From Corynebacterium singulare (GTDB taxonomy: Bacteria; Actinomycetota; Actinomycetes; Mycobacteriales; Mycobacteriaceae), in NCBI RefSeq assembly GCF_000833575.1, contig NZ_CP010827.1, positions 1 to 64,000 of the forward strand: a DNA stretch of 64,000 nucleotides. The letters are read 5' to 3'. Below the pieces are notes generated by a model. It saw nothing but the letters and a program-made list of their open reading frames with translations. It searched no databases and had not been told where the DNA came from. Shown here piece after piece: positions 29,082 through 38,757 of this stretch; the first letter of the stretch is position 1, and each line of letters starts with the position of its first letter. The translations under genes and the position numbers were made by a program.

Positions 29082-29285
29082 TTAGTCCCAGCGGCCACCA
29101 CACCACCAGCGCTGCGGGCTGGTGGAGCAACGGAATTCATCGGCAAAGTCCGAAGCGAAGGAGCTATAAAAGCCGAAACTGGTGGACTCCGCGTCGGCGT
29201 TGGTTGCAGTGATCTCAGACGCGCCGGCAACCGGGGCGGAAAAGAGGGCAAGCGCCGCGGCGGCGATGGCAAGGGAAGTACGCAT
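29082..29285 (-). CDS. Small secreted protein between sensor kinase and response regulator
   Basis: The 67-aa product starts at ATG 29285 with MRTSLAIAAAALALFSAPVA, a clear signal peptide, cleaved near AGA-S (about residue 23). The mature part of about 44 residues contains FGFYSSFASDFADEF and ends with two cysteines and a Trp-rich tail (RCSTSPQRWWCGGRWD). It lies 46 bases after the kinase stop and 12 bases before the regulator start on the same strand, so it is almost certainly in their operon. It could be a ligand, accessory or target of the sensor; that is inference. Confidence 0.72.
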   Translation of the reverse strand: MRTSLAIAAAALALFSAPVAGASEITATNADAESTSFGFYSSFASDFADEFRCSTSPQRWWCGGRWD

Positions 29286-29331
29286 AGTGTGCCTTTTATA
29301 TTCAAGGAGCAATGTTTACGGACAAAGCCTA

Positions 29332-30408
29332 CTATATTTTTCTCAAACAAGCAGTAGGAAGCGACAAGCGTGTGACCCAGTGCTCAGCCTCCTTGCCGCT
29401 CCCGAAGCTTCCCTGCATCCGGCGGACGCGGCGAGCAATTTCGCCCAAGCCCAGGTTTGTCGTCATATATTCACGGGATTGGCGCGCAGCAATCATAGAG
29501 GTGATGTGAACGTCGAGGTTCTTGGAAGTCCCCGTGGCTTCGATCGTCACCCGTGAATCGGGCTGGGCATACTTAAGGATATTCACGGCAAGCTCGGAGA
29601 ACACCAACGACAGCTTATCCGGAAGCGCCAGCTGCCCAACTTTCCCTAGAGAAATATGTACCTCGCACTGAAATCCATGGCTGCCCAAGAAGCTCACCAT
29701 GGTTTCAAGGTCGTCCTCCACCGACTTAACGCCGTGGGTGACGCTTTCGTTCTTCATCACCCGGAGGAGATCCCGGACCTCGCCCATGGCTCTACGGGCG
29801 TCGTCGGCAATTGCTTCCGCAGAGTCGGCGGCGCTAGGTTCCGTTTGCGTCAGCGCGAGGGTTTCGGAACGCATAACAACAGAGGTCAACGTTGCGGCCA
29901 CGGAATCATGGAGAGCAGTCATCAGCGATTCACGTTCGGCTGCTGCACGCTCTTCGATAGCAAGGCGCTGATCGCGGGCTCGACGAATGCTCGCACCGAT
30001 AGCAATGGCGATCGCGTAGAGGATGGCGGGCAGCAAGATACTCAGTGGATCTGAAATGCGCAGAGTCCGGCCCGAAGGGTCGGTGGAAACGACAAGAGTG
30101 TACAAAAACGCGGGAGCGATCGCCCACCACCAGCGCTTCTGAAACGCCACGATGCCCACGATGACGGGGCTCCATGCCAGAAGCAGAAATGATCGCCATT
30201 CCGGGTACCAGATGGCGAATGCAAAAAGCGCACCGTACCCGAAAGCCGCCACGAACGGGCGGCGGATGGCCAGCGGTGTCAGCGCGACACCGAGGCTTGC
30301 GAGCACAAGTGCGCCAGGGGTGAGGAACGACGCATCCACCGTGACGGTGAGCATCACCAAAATGATGCACCCGACCCCGGCGACGCTATAGAACCTCGAG
30401 GAGTTCAT
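29332..30408 (-). CDS. Membrane sensor histidine kinase (HisKA_3 type)
   Basis: The 358-aa protein has about five or six transmembrane helices (residues 8-145) with very short external loops, then a dimerisation/phosphoacceptor helix with His in TALHDSVAATLTSVV and an ATPase domain with N-box FSELAVNILKYAQP and G-box LGLGEIARRVRRM. The lack of a large external domain suggests sensing within the membrane. It begins 18 bases after crgA on the same strand and is followed by the small secreted protein and the response regulator. Confidence 0.92.
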   Translation of the reverse strand: MNSSRFYSVAGVGCIILVMLTVTVDASFLTPGALVLASLGVALTPLAIRRPFVAAFGYGALFAFAIWYPEWRSFLLLAWSPVIVGIVAFQKRWWWAIAPAFLYTLVVSTDPSGRTLRISDPLSILLPAILYAIAIAIGASIRRARDQRLAIEERAAAERESLMTALHDSVAATLTSVVMRSETLALTQTEPSAADSAEAIADDARRAMGEVRDLLRVMKNESVTHGVKSVEDDLETMVSFLGSHGFQCEVHISLGKVGQLALPDKLSLVFSELAVNILKYAQPDSRVTIEATGTSKNLDVHITSMIAARQSREYMTTNLGLGEIARRVRRMQGSFGSGKEAEHWVTRLSLPTACLRKI

Positions 30409-30426
30409 AGGAGATGAGGCGGGAGA

Positions 30427-30702
30427 CTAACGCCAACCCATCGTCATGAGCAGGCCAATGATGGCCAGGCCGAAGCCGATGCCGTAGTTCCACGGGCCAA
30501 GCTCGTGCATGAACGGGATGGACTCACCGGCGAGATAGTTCACCACGAGCCACAGCAGGCCAATGAGCATGAGGCCGAGCATGATGGCGATGTACCACTT
30601 CGGGGTGCCCTCAGAGTTGATCTTGACCGGGGTGCGGTTAGTAGCAGAGCTGGAGGACTGGGGGAGCGCGGAGCCCTCCGTCGTGATCTTGGACTTTGGC
30701 AT
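30427..30702 (-). CDS. crgA: Cell division protein CrgA
   Basis: CrgA is a small membrane protein that interacts with FtsZ and septal penicillin-binding proteins in actinobacteria. The 91-aa product has a polar N-terminus ([10 protein letters not shown]), then two transmembrane helices (about 34-58 and 70-88) separated by [19 protein letters not shown], the conserved signature. It lies downstream of pknB in the usual actinobacterial order. Confidence 0.95.
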   Translation of the reverse strand: MPKSKITTEGSALPQSSSSATNRTPVKINSEGTPKWYIAIMLGLMLIGLLWLVVNYLAGESIPFMHELGPWNYGIGFGLAIIGLLMTMGWR

Positions 30703-30749
30703 TTCTACACCTTTGAATAGGGGGTTTAATCTGTGGGATACCTTAGCAG

Positions 30750-32690
30750 CTACTGCGGCAGCAGCGCGGCTGGGTCGAATTCCCAGAAGCGAACCCGGAT
30801 GACGGCATCCTTCCGGATGACATCACCGCGGCTGGCGGAAGCCCAGCCGATCTTGTCGCTGTCGATCGGGTTCGACGTAGCAATAGGTTCACCGACGTCC
30901 AGCGATCCCGTCCAGCCCTTAGCGTGCAGCGCCGACTCCGCCTCACTCTGCGTGGAGTGCAACAAATCCGGTGCCTGAATCATCATGCCGTTCGACACCT
31001 CGATGGTGACCGGGGCGCCCTTAGGCAGTTTCTGGTCTTTTTCAGCGATTTTGATGACCTGATTTTCCGGCAGCTCAGAATCCACCGTCGACACCGTGAC
31101 ATCGAAGTCCATCGAGCTCAACATCTCCACGGCCCTATCGCGATCCATACCGGAGACATCGGGAACGCTGACCTCGCGCTGGCCCTTCGACACTGTGATG
31201 TGAACCTTGGAGCCCTTCGAGAGCTGCGCGCCGCCCGCCGGGTTCTGGGACACGATCTGTCCGCGTGGAGCCTCGTCGTGGACCTGCTCAACGTCGGTGT
31301 TGAGTTCGAGGTTGGCGTCATCAAGCGCCTGCGTGGCCTCCTCCACGGTCATGCCGGTGAGGTCTGGAACCTCAGTGATCTCCTTGCCAGAGGACACCGT
31401 CACCGTGACCGAGGAATTCTTCTGCAGCTCAGAACCTTCCGCCGGGTTCACGCGGATGACCTTGCCGCGAGCAATATCAGGGCTCGGCTCCTCATTGACC
31501 GTCACGAGCAGACCGAGCTTCTCCAGCTCCTCCACGACCTCGTTGCGCGGCCGATTCGCCACCTTGGGCACCACGACCATGTTCGCGCGCTGTGTAGCCT
31601 CTTCCTGGGCCTGCTCGCGCTCGCGGGCCTCCTGCTGGGAACCTTGCCAGAAATCCCAGGCAAAGTAGCCAATGATGGCGATGAGAGACGCGGCCAACAG
31701 GGCAGCGAGCCATTTCAGGCCGCCACCGCCTTCATCCTCTTCGCTAGGCCTCGTCGACGCCACCGGGGCTCGGTGCTGCGCTGAGACCGGAGCCACCATC
31801 GTGGTGGGGTGATCCTCGTCAGGGACGTGCGAGCGCGCCGCTTCCGGGATCTGACCCTGGGCCAAACGGTCGAGGTCATCGCTCATCTCCCACGCGGACT
31901 GGTAACGATCCGCCGGGTGCTTAGCCATGGCGGTGAGCACCACGGCATCCACACCGAGGCGCTGCTGCTCCGTCAGTGACTCAGTGATGAGCTCCGATGG
32001 TGGGGTTGGGTCCTCCTGCACGTGCTGGTAGGCCACGGCGAACGGGGTCTCGCCTTCAAACGGGGTGCGGCCCGTGACCGTTTCGTACATGACGCAGCCG
32101 AGGGCGTAGACGTCGGAGCGGGCGTCGGCAGGCTTGCCCCGAGCTTGCTCCGGCGAGAGGTACTGCGCGGTGCCAATCACCGCAGAGGTTTGCGTCATCG
32201 CGGACGTCGAGTCATCGAGCGCCCGGGCGATGCCGAAGTCCATGACCTTCACCTGTCCGGTGTTGGTGAGCATGATGTTCGCCGGCTTGATATCGCGGTG
32301 AATGATCCCTGCCTCGTGGGAGGACTGGAGAGCATCGGCCACCGGCTTGAGCACGCGCGCGGCTTCCGCCACCGGCATGGGGCCATCCTCGCGGACGATG
32401 TCACGTAAGGTGCGGCCCTGAACGTATTCCATGACGATATAGGGCACCGTCATGCCGTCGACGTCCTTCTCGCCAGTGTCGAAGACGGCCACGATGTTGG
32501 GGTGGTTGAGCTTGCCCGAGTTCTGGGCCTCGCGGCGGAAGCGTTCGCGGAAGTTGACGTCGCGCGCCATATCGGGGCGCAGCATCTTAATGGCGACGGT
32601 GCGTCCCAGGACGGTGTCGTCGGCCTTGTAGACCTCGGACATACCGCCAGTGCCGATGGACTGGCGGAGGTGGTACCGATCACTGACCAT
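30750..32690 (-). CDS. pknB: Serine/threonine protein kinase PknB with PASTA domains
   Basis: PknB senses peptidoglycan fragments and phosphorylates cell-wall and division proteins. The 646-aa protein has an N-terminal kinase domain: GTGGMSEVY loop, catalytic Lys35, [13 protein letters not shown] and [14 protein letters not shown] transmembrane helix lies at about 328-350. Four extracellular PASTA repeats follow; the first three are regular (the second begins [17 protein letters not shown]) and the last is divergent. It is last in the cluster fhaA-fhaB-pstP-rodA-pbpA-pknA-pknB and lies 6 bases after pknA. Confidence 0.97.
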   Translation of the reverse strand: MVSDRYHLRQSIGTGGMSEVYKADDTVLGRTVAIKMLRPDMARDVNFRERFRREAQNSGKLNHPNIVAVFDTGEKDVDGMTVPYIVMEYVQGRTLRDIVREDGPMPVAEAARVLKPVADALQSSHEAGIIHRDIKPANIMLTNTGQVKVMDFGIARALDDSTSAMTQTSAVIGTAQYLSPEQARGKPADARSDVYALGCVMYETVTGRTPFEGETPFAVAYQHVQEDPTPPSELITESLTEQQRLGVDAVVLTAMAKHPADRYQSAWEMSDDLDRLAQGQIPEAARSHVPDEDHPTTMVAPVSAQHRAPVASTRPSEEDEGGGGLKWLAALLAASLIAIIGYFAWDFWQGSQQEAREREQAQEEATQRANMVVVPKVANRPRNEVVEELEKLGLLVTVNEEPSPDIARGKVIRVNPAEGSELQKNSSVTVTVSSGKEITEVPDLTGMTVEEATQALDDANLELNTDVEQVHDEAPRGQIVSQNPAGGAQLSKGSKVHITVSKGQREVSVPDVSGMDRDRAVEMLSSMDFDVTVSTVDSELPENQVIKIAEKDQKLPKGAPVTIEVSNGMMIQAPDLLHSTQSEAESALHAKGWTGSLDVGEPIATSNPIDSDKIGWASASRGDVIRKDAVIRVRFWEFDPAALLPQ

Positions 32691-32696
32691 GGTGAG

Positions 32697-34103
32697 TTAC
32701 TGGCCTCCCTGTAGTGCGGATTCTTCGGTGGGTGTGCCCTGTGAGTCTAGTTCGGGTGTGTCCGTTGGGGCGTCATTGACCTGCGGTTGTGTCTCCTCGG
32801 GTGTGGCAACCTCGGGCGTGGGTTGGTGTGTCGTGACCTCTGGTGTCGGCGCAGGCATGACCGAGTGTGTCTTCGTGACCGTGACGGGTGCCGGGGGTTC
32901 TTCCTCCACGATGGTGGTCTCCACTGGTTTCGGGGAGCGATAGGTGGGTTCCTCGGTAACCTCTGGGGTCACGGTTTCCGTCACGATGATTTCCGTCGGC
33001 TGCTCCGTGGGGGTTGGGACTGGGTCGGTGGAGTTGTCGTTCCAGAATTTATAACCGGCGAGTCCGATTGCCACGAGGGCGGCGATGGCCACGGCGATGA
33101 GCAGGCCGGTGCCGAATCCGCCCTTCTTGGCCGGGGGTTGGGCGGCTGGGCGCACCGTGGTCGGGTTGGCCATGTTGGCCAGCATCTCCGTCGAGGCGGA
33201 GGGCGAGGGTTCGGCGGCCGGGGGCGCGAGCGCGGCGGACTTCGGCTGCGGCGGGCGCTGGCCTTGGCGTACGGCCGAGATGGCGTTGGTGAACTCATTG
33301 CCGTCGGCAAAGCGGGTGCCCGGGTCCTTGCGCAGGGCTAGGCTGATCAGTTCCCGGGTGGGCGCGCTTATCGACGTCGACAAGGGCTCCGGCGCCTGAC
33401 TAATATGCGCCAACGCCACCGATACCGAGGAATCGCCGCTGAAGGGGCGACTGCCGGCGAGCATCTCATAGCCCACAACGCCGAGCGAGTAGACGTCGGA
33501 AGCCGGGCCCACGTCGAGGCCTTGGGCCTGCTCGGGGGAGACGTACTGGGCGGTGCCCACGACCATGCCGGTGCGGGTGAGCGGGACGGCTGCGGCTGCC
33601 TTGGCGATGCCAAAGTCGGTGATCTTGACCTGCCCGTTTTGGGTAATCATGAGGTTGCCGGGCTTGATGTCGCGGTGCACGAGCCCCATGTTGTGGATAA
33701 CGGACAGGCCGTGGGAGGCCTGCTCCATGACGTCAAGCGCAAGCGTTTCCGGCAGCGCGCCTTCGCGGGCCAGCAGATCGGCGAGGGATTCGCCGCGGAT
33801 GTATTCCAAGGCCATGAAGCAGAAGGCGCGGCCGTTGTCCTCGAGCTCGCGGTAGTCATAGGTGGCGACGACGTTGTCCGACGTGATGGATTCTGCTGCT
33901 TGGGCCTCGTTGCGGAAGCGCGAGAGGAATTCGGAGTTGTCGGAGAATTCCGGGCGCAGGACCTTGATGGCTACCTCGCGGTCGTTGTGGACATCATCCG
34001 CCAGCCACACGGTGGACATACCGCCGTGGCCGACGATCCACTGCAGCTGGTAGTCCTCACCGATGAGTGCTTGTAGGTGTTCCTTATTATCAGCGCTGTT
34101 CAC
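32697..34103 (-). CDS. pknA: Serine/threonine protein kinase PknA
   Basis: PknA regulates cell shape and division. The 468-aa protein has kinase motifs GHGGMSTVW, Lys47 in VAIKVL, HRDIKPGNLM, DFGIAKA and GTAQYVSPEQAQG. A transmembrane helix (LLIAVAIAALVAIGLAGY, about 333-352) leads to a Thr/Pro/Glu-rich extracellular tail without PASTA domains. The start is GTG, overlapping the pbpA stop codon in TAGTG. Confidence 0.97.
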   Translation of the reverse strand: MNSADNKEHLQALIGEDYQLQWIVGHGGMSTVWLADDVHNDREVAIKVLRPEFSDNSEFLSRFRNEAQAAESITSDNVVATYDYRELEDNGRAFCFMALEYIRGESLADLLAREGALPETLALDVMEQASHGLSVIHNMGLVHRDIKPGNLMITQNGQVKITDFGIAKAAAAVPLTRTGMVVGTAQYVSPEQAQGLDVGPASDVYSLGVVGYEMLAGSRPFSGDSSVSVALAHISQAPEPLSTSISAPTRELISLALRKDPGTRFADGNEFTNAISAVRQGQRPPQPKSAALAPPAAEPSPSASTEMLANMANPTTVRPAAQPPAKKGGFGTGLLIAVAIAALVAIGLAGYKFWNDNSTDPVPTPTEQPTEIIVTETVTPEVTEEPTYRSPKPVETTIVEEEPPAPVTVTKTHSVMPAPTPEVTTHQPTPEVATPEETQPQVNDAPTDTPELDSQGTPTEESALQGGQ

Positions 34104-35533
34104 TACTGCTCACCTCCGTATGCGCGCAGGATGGCGCGGCCGATGGGCGCGGAGACTTGGCCGCCGTAGGCATTCTGGCCTAGGTGCCCGCCGTCCTTGA
34201 CCACGACGCCCACCGCGATATCCTTGTCCGGGTCGAAAGCCACGTACCACGCGTGCGGGGCAAGGCCCTCGCCGTGCTCGGCGGTACCGGTCTTCGAGGC
34301 AAAACCGTTCCCGTCATAGCCATAGGTGCTGTGCTCGGAGGCAAACATGAGGTCCTTGATGGTGTTGGCCGTCTCTTCACTGACAGCTTCGGCTGCCTGA
34401 CGTGGTTGAGTCGTGCGAAGCTCATTCATCTGGGCATCGGTGATGCGGTTAATGAGGTAGGGCTCCATGCGCTTGCCCTGGTTAGCGATGGTCCCGGCCA
34501 TGATGGCCGCCTGCAGGGCGGACATGGTCACGTCGCGCTGGCCGATCGCGGATTGGGCGACTTGGGCGCCGTCGCCAAGATCGCCCAGCGCACCAGCGGA
34601 AGTCTCCACACCGAGCGAGTACTTCTCACCCACGCCGAAGCCCTCCGCATATTTACGCAGCTCATCGGCGCCGATGCTCTCCGACATCTGCGCAAAAGCC
34701 GTGTTGCAGGACAGCGCGAAGGCCGTATGTAGGGTGACGCTCTCCGCGCCGCCGCAGGCTCGGTTGCCGTCGTTGGTCAGCTCCGTGACCGTATCCGGCA
34801 GCGTGATGGACGCCGCGCCGGTCAGCGAGGAATCCGGAGTGAAGCCATTGTTGAGGCCCGCGGCGGTGGTGATGATCTTGAAAATAGAACCAGGTGGCAG
34901 GGTCTCCTGCGTGGCGTGGTTAACGAGCGGTTTGCCGTCCTGATTCTGCAGCTGTTCCCAGGTCTCTGCCGCGCTGTCGCCGACGAGATCGGAGACGTTG
35001 AAGCTGGGAGAGGACGCCATGGCCAGGATTTTGCCGGTGGACGGCTGGAGAGCCACGGCGGCGCCGTTGTAGCCGGGGCCGGCGAGCTGATCATAGGCCG
35101 CCTGCTGCAGAGCCGGATCGATGGTGACCTCCACGTTCGCACCCTTCTGCGGTTTGCCGGAGAGCATATCGAGCCAGTTGCGGGCCAGCAACGAGTCATC
35201 CTTGCCGTTGAGGATGCCATTCTGGGAAGCCTCCAGCTGGGAGGCGCCGAAGCGCTCCGAGAGGTAGCCGGTGACAGTGGCAAATGCTGGGGAATCGGTG
35301 GGGTAGGAGCGGGAATAATTCCCATTCTCATCGGCGGTGGACTGCGCCAGCACGGTATCGCCCGCGAAGATTTGGCCGCGCGGCGTCGTGCGCATCTCAA
35401 GGTAACCGCGGACATTCTTGGGATTATGTGCGTACTTATCCTCCGACAATGCCTGCACCACCGTGAGGTTCACAAGGAGTACGGCGGTGAGGAGGATTGC
35501 AAAGAGGGAGACGAGGCGGATCGATTTATTCAT
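34103..35533 (-). CDS. pbpA: Penicillin-binding protein A (class B transpeptidase)
   Basis: PbpA cross-links peptidoglycan during growth and septation. The 476-aa protein has an N-terminal membrane anchor (residues 6-28) and a transpeptidase domain with SxxK (GSIFKIIT), SxN (LSCNTAF) and KTG (ASKTGTAEH). It overlaps rodA by 4 bases; the RodA glycosyltransferase and PbpA transpeptidase normally act as a pair. Confidence 0.97.
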   Translation of the reverse strand: MNKSIRLVSLFAILLTAVLLVNLTVVQALSEDKYAHNPKNVRGYLEMRTTPRGQIFAGDTVLAQSTADENGNYSRSYPTDSPAFATVTGYLSERFGASQLEASQNGILNGKDDSLLARNWLDMLSGKPQKGANVEVTIDPALQQAAYDQLAGPGYNGAAVALQPSTGKILAMASSPSFNVSDLVGDSAAETWEQLQNQDGKPLVNHATQETLPPGSIFKIITTAAGLNNGFTPDSSLTGAASITLPDTVTELTNDGNRACGGAESVTLHTAFALSCNTAFAQMSESIGADELRKYAEGFGVGEKYSLGVETSAGALGDLGDGAQVAQSAIGQRDVTMSALQAAIMAGTIANQGKRMEPYLINRITDAQMNELRTTQPRQAAEAVSEETANTIKDLMFASEHSTYGYDGNGFASKTGTAEHGEGLAPHAWYVAFDPDKDIAVGVVVKDGGHLGQNAYGGQVSAPIGRAILRAYGGEQ

Positions 35534-36882
35534 CGGGTGGCCTCCTGGATGGCGGGGAACATGGACGTGTCACTCGGTGCGTTGGAGGTCAACTCGCGCG
35601 CCGGGCGACGTGCCGCATTGGAAATGCGCAGCAGCAGCGCCAAGAGCATGTAGTTGGCCATGAGCGAGGAGCCGCCGGCAGACATGAACGGTGTGGTGAG
35701 GCCCGTCATGGGCAGAAGGGCGGAAATGCCGCCGGTGACGACGAAGACCTGGACGGCCAGCGTCAGCGCGAGCCCGGAGGCCACCAGCTTGCCATAGGTA
35801 TCACGGCAGGTCAGCGCGGTGCGGAAACCGCGGGAGACGAGCATGGCAAAGAGGATGAGTACCGCGGCGAGGCCGACCAAGCCGAATTCCTCGCCGATGC
35901 CTGCCAGGATAAAGTCCGAGTGCGCCACCGGCACCATGTCCGGGTGGCCCTGGCCCAGGCCGGTGCCGGTAATGCCGCCAGAGGACATGCCGAAGAGCGC
36001 TTGGGAAAGCTGAAAGCCGGTGGTGTCATAGTTGCCCAGCGGGTCAAGGAAGTTGGAGAAGCGCTGCTGGATTTTCTCCGAAACCTGGTAGATACCGAAG
36101 CCACCAATGCCCACGAGGATGACGCCGATGAGCAGCCAGCTCACGCGGTTGGTGGCCATAAACAGCATGCCGAGCACGGTACTGAAGAGCAGCAGAGCCG
36201 GGCCGAAGTCATTAGAGATGCCCATGATGACGATGGCGATGCCCCAGATAATGAGAATGGGGGCAAGGTCGCGCACACGCGGCAAGGACAGGCCCAAGAA
36301 TTTATAGCCGGCCACCGTAAACAGGGAGCGCTTCTGGCTAAGCAGCATGGCGAAGAACAAGATCAACAGTATCTTGGAGAATTCGCCCGGCTGAATTGAG
36401 AAGGGTCCGAGCCACAGCCAGATGCGGGCCTCTACGCCTGGCGGCTGCGGCCACACCAGTGGCAGCGCCAGCAAGATGAGGCCGAGCGCGCCGAGAATAT
36501 AGGAGTAACGGGTCAACGATCGGTGATCCCGCAACAGGACGAGCACCAGCGCAAAGAGGATAAGGCCTACCACGGTCCACAGCACTTGGCGCACGGCGAG
36601 CCCACCACCGCTGGCCAGATCGAGGCGCTGCAACATAATGAGCCCAATGCCGTTAAGGATCGCGACGATGGGCAGCATGATCTGGTCCGCATAGGGCGCC
36701 AAGAAACACAGCACAACGTGCGCCACAGCGAAGACGCCGATGAAACCACCAATGAGGTAGAGGACATCAAAAGTCAGCACGTTGCCCTGGGAAAGCTCCA
36801 AGCTCACCAAGGTGATGGCAAAGACCAGCGTGGCGAGGACGAGTAGGCCGAACTCCGTTCCACGAGAAAAGAGCTTGCTCAC
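35530..36882 (-). CDS. rodA: RodA/FtsW-family peptidoglycan glycosyltransferase
   Basis: SEDS proteins polymerise lipid II into glycan strands. The 450-aa protein has about 10-12 transmembrane helices and the family segments WLGPFSIQPGEFSKI (conserved Gln-Pro-Glu-Phe-Ser-Lys), GNYDTTGFQLSQALFGMSSG and PFMSAGGSSLMANY. It lies directly after pstP with no gap. Confidence 0.97.
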   Translation of the reverse strand: MSKLFSRGTEFGLLVLATLVFAITLVSLELSQGNVLTFDVLYLIGGFIGVFAVAHVVLCFLAPYADQIMLPIVAILNGIGLIMLQRLDLASGGGLAVRQVLWTVVGLILFALVLVLLRDHRSLTRYSYILGALGLILLALPLVWPQPPGVEARIWLWLGPFSIQPGEFSKILLILFFAMLLSQKRSLFTVAGYKFLGLSLPRVRDLAPILIIWGIAIVIMGISNDFGPALLLFSTVLGMLFMATNRVSWLLIGVILVGIGGFGIYQVSEKIQQRFSNFLDPLGNYDTTGFQLSQALFGMSSGGITGTGLGQGHPDMVPVAHSDFILAGIGEEFGLVGLAAVLILFAMLVSRGFRTALTCRDTYGKLVASGLALTLAVQVFVVTGGISALLPMTGLTTPFMSAGGSSLMANYMLLALLLRISNAARRPARELTSNAPSDTSMFPAIQEATR

Positions 36883-38277
36883 CTACTTCACCTCCCGGCA
36901 CTTGCCCTGTGCGGGCGTGGCGGCGTCCTTCTTGGTGTCCGTGGCCGAGCCTTTATCTGTGCTCTTTTTTGTGCCCACTTCCGCTTCCTTTGACGTCGCC
37001 TTCGCGCAGGGCTTCAACGCCTTTTCCGACAGCCGCGACAGCTGCGTCTGCACCTCGTCATAGGACCCCGCAGGCAGATTGCCCACCGCGGCGCGTTCTG
37101 ACTCCGGCAAATCCGCGAGCTTAAACGGGGCATAGTCACCCCCGCAGTCATCGCGGCCGAGCTTGAGCGCATTCTTCTCACTCAGGCACGCATGCTGATA
37201 GGTGTGGTGCAGCGGACGGCCAAAAATCTCAAAATCCGCGCCCTGCTGGATGGTGAGGACCTCCTCCTCATCCGTGGTCACGTAATAGTTGTTGGCCAGG
37301 TGATTTTTCATCCACAACCCGCCGCTGATCACGATGACCAGCACCACAGCGAGGGAGGCGATGACCTTCCAGCCCACCCGGCTGCGTCGCGGCGGCCGCT
37401 GCGGTTCTTCCTCGGAATCCTCTCGGGGCGTGACCTCAGCGGCCTTCGCTTTTGGGGGCGAGACCAGCTTTGCTGCGCGGCTCGCGGAGGAATCCGGGTG
37501 CGTCGGGTCCGGGACTACGCCCTGGATGGCGCCGACGGTGATGGGGGAGGCGTCGTCAAGCACGGCGTCCACTACCTCCGCCACCACGATGGTGACGTTG
37601 TCCGGACCGCCCGAGCGCAGCGCGAGATCACGCAACATGATGGAGGCTTCCTCCACCGAGCCCTGTCCCAGCGCCTGCTCAATGGTTGATGCCGTCACCG
37701 GGTCCGACAGACCATCCGAGCACAGCAGGATGCGGTCACCCGGCTGGGCATCCAGCGTAAAGAGCGTCGGCTCCACCGGCCGGCCCGTGTAGGCCTTGAG
37801 GATCAGGGACTTCTGCGGGTGGGAGGACACATCTTCCGGGTCAAGCTTGCCCTCATCCACAAGGGACTGGACGTAGGTGTCATCCTTCGTGATCTGGGAT
37901 AGCTTGCCATCGCGCAAACGGTAACCACGGGAATCACCGACGTGGCACACGCCGAACGTGGAACCGTTGAAGAGCATGGCCGTGAGGGTGGTGCCCATAC
38001 CTTCGGTCTCCGGATGCTCATCCACGTGCGCACGGATGGCAGCGTTGGCATCCTCGGCGGCCGCGCCAAGCAGGGCCAGCATGTCATTGTCGCCTGGATC
38101 GCGCTCGAGAGAAGCCATGTGCTCCACCATGGTGGTGGAGGCCACCTCACCAGCGGCGTGACCGCCCATGCCGTCCGCCAGCACCAACAAATGTGGGCCC
38201 GCGTGGGCGGAATCCTCATTGTTGCCACGGACCAAGCCGCGGTCCGTTACTGCAGTAAATTTCAGGCTTAAAGTCAT
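36883..38277 (-). CDS. pstP: PP2C-type serine/threonine phosphatase PstP
   Basis: PstP reverses phosphorylation by PknA and PknB. The 464-aa protein has PP2C metal-binding motifs NNEDSAH, LADGMGGHAAGE, GDSRGYRL, LCSDGLSD and GGPDNVTIVV. A transmembrane helix (about 307-328) follows, then an extracellular tail of about 135 residues with four cysteines and a Lys-rich end. It overlaps fhaB by 4 bases. Confidence 0.97.
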   Translation of the reverse strand: MTLSLKFTAVTDRGLVRGNNEDSAHAGPHLLVLADGMGGHAAGEVASTTMVEHMASLERDPGDNDMLALLGAAAEDANAAIRAHVDEHPETEGMGTTLTAMLFNGSTFGVCHVGDSRGYRLRDGKLSQITKDDTYVQSLVDEGKLDPEDVSSHPQKSLILKAYTGRPVEPTLFTLDAQPGDRILLCSDGLSDPVTASTIEQALGQGSVEEASIMLRDLALRSGGPDNVTIVVAEVVDAVLDDASPITVGAIQGVVPDPTHPDSSASRAAKLVSPPKAKAAEVTPREDSEEEPQRPPRRSRVGWKVIASLAVVLVIVISGGLWMKNHLANNYYVTTDEEEVLTIQQGADFEIFGRPLHHTYQHACLSEKNALKLGRDDCGGDYAPFKLADLPESERAAVGNLPAGSYDEVQTQLSRLSEKALKPCAKATSKEAEVGTKKSTDKGSATDTKKDAATPAQGKCREVK

Positions 38278-38726
38278 GCCATCAACCTCACGGTCGTTCG
38301 ACCAAGTTTGATATCCGAGCCCACGCCGACGCGTTCCGGCTGGTCAATACGGGCGCCACCGACGAAGGTGCCGTTGCGGGACTCCAGATCCTCCACAAAC
38401 CACTCGCTGCCCCGACGGAACAGGCGAGCGTGGTGACCGGAAGAAAAATCATCACCAGTGACAAAGTCACAGTCTTGTGCGCGGCCCATCGTACAGTCTT
38501 CGAGGGTGCCGAGTTCCATATGGGAACCGCGCAGGGGCCCATCCACGATGGCGATTTCACGCGGCGCTTCGCGACGCCTCTGTGACCCCTTCACCGGGGC
38601 CGATGCCTGGTACACACCGGCCGCCTTGTTGGCGTCCCGGCGCATGGCGTTGAGTGCGACCAGAATAAACAGCCACAGCAACACCAGCAGGCCGATGCGC
38701 AGCGACAGCAGCACAACCGAGTCCAT
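38274..38726 (-). CDS. fhaB: FHA-domain protein FhaB (FipA-like)
   Basis: FHA domains bind phosphothreonine. The 150-aa protein has one N-terminal transmembrane helix (about 3-26) and a C-terminal FHA domain with MGRAQDCDFV, SSGHHARLF and LESRNGTFVGG. In mycobacteria the orthologue links kinase signalling to FtsZ/FtsQ and PbpA. It is second in the cluster, 31 bases after fhaA. Confidence 0.93.
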   Translation of the reverse strand: MDSVVLLSLRIGLLVLLWLFILVALNAMRRDANKAAGVYQASAPVKGSQRRREAPREIAIVDGPLRGSHMELGTLEDCTMGRAQDCDFVTGDDFSSGHHARLFRRGSEWFVEDLESRNGTFVGGARIDQPERVGVGSDIKLGRTTVRLMA

Positions 38727-38757
38727 GGAAGGTCCTTACTCTAGGGGGAACTGGGGT

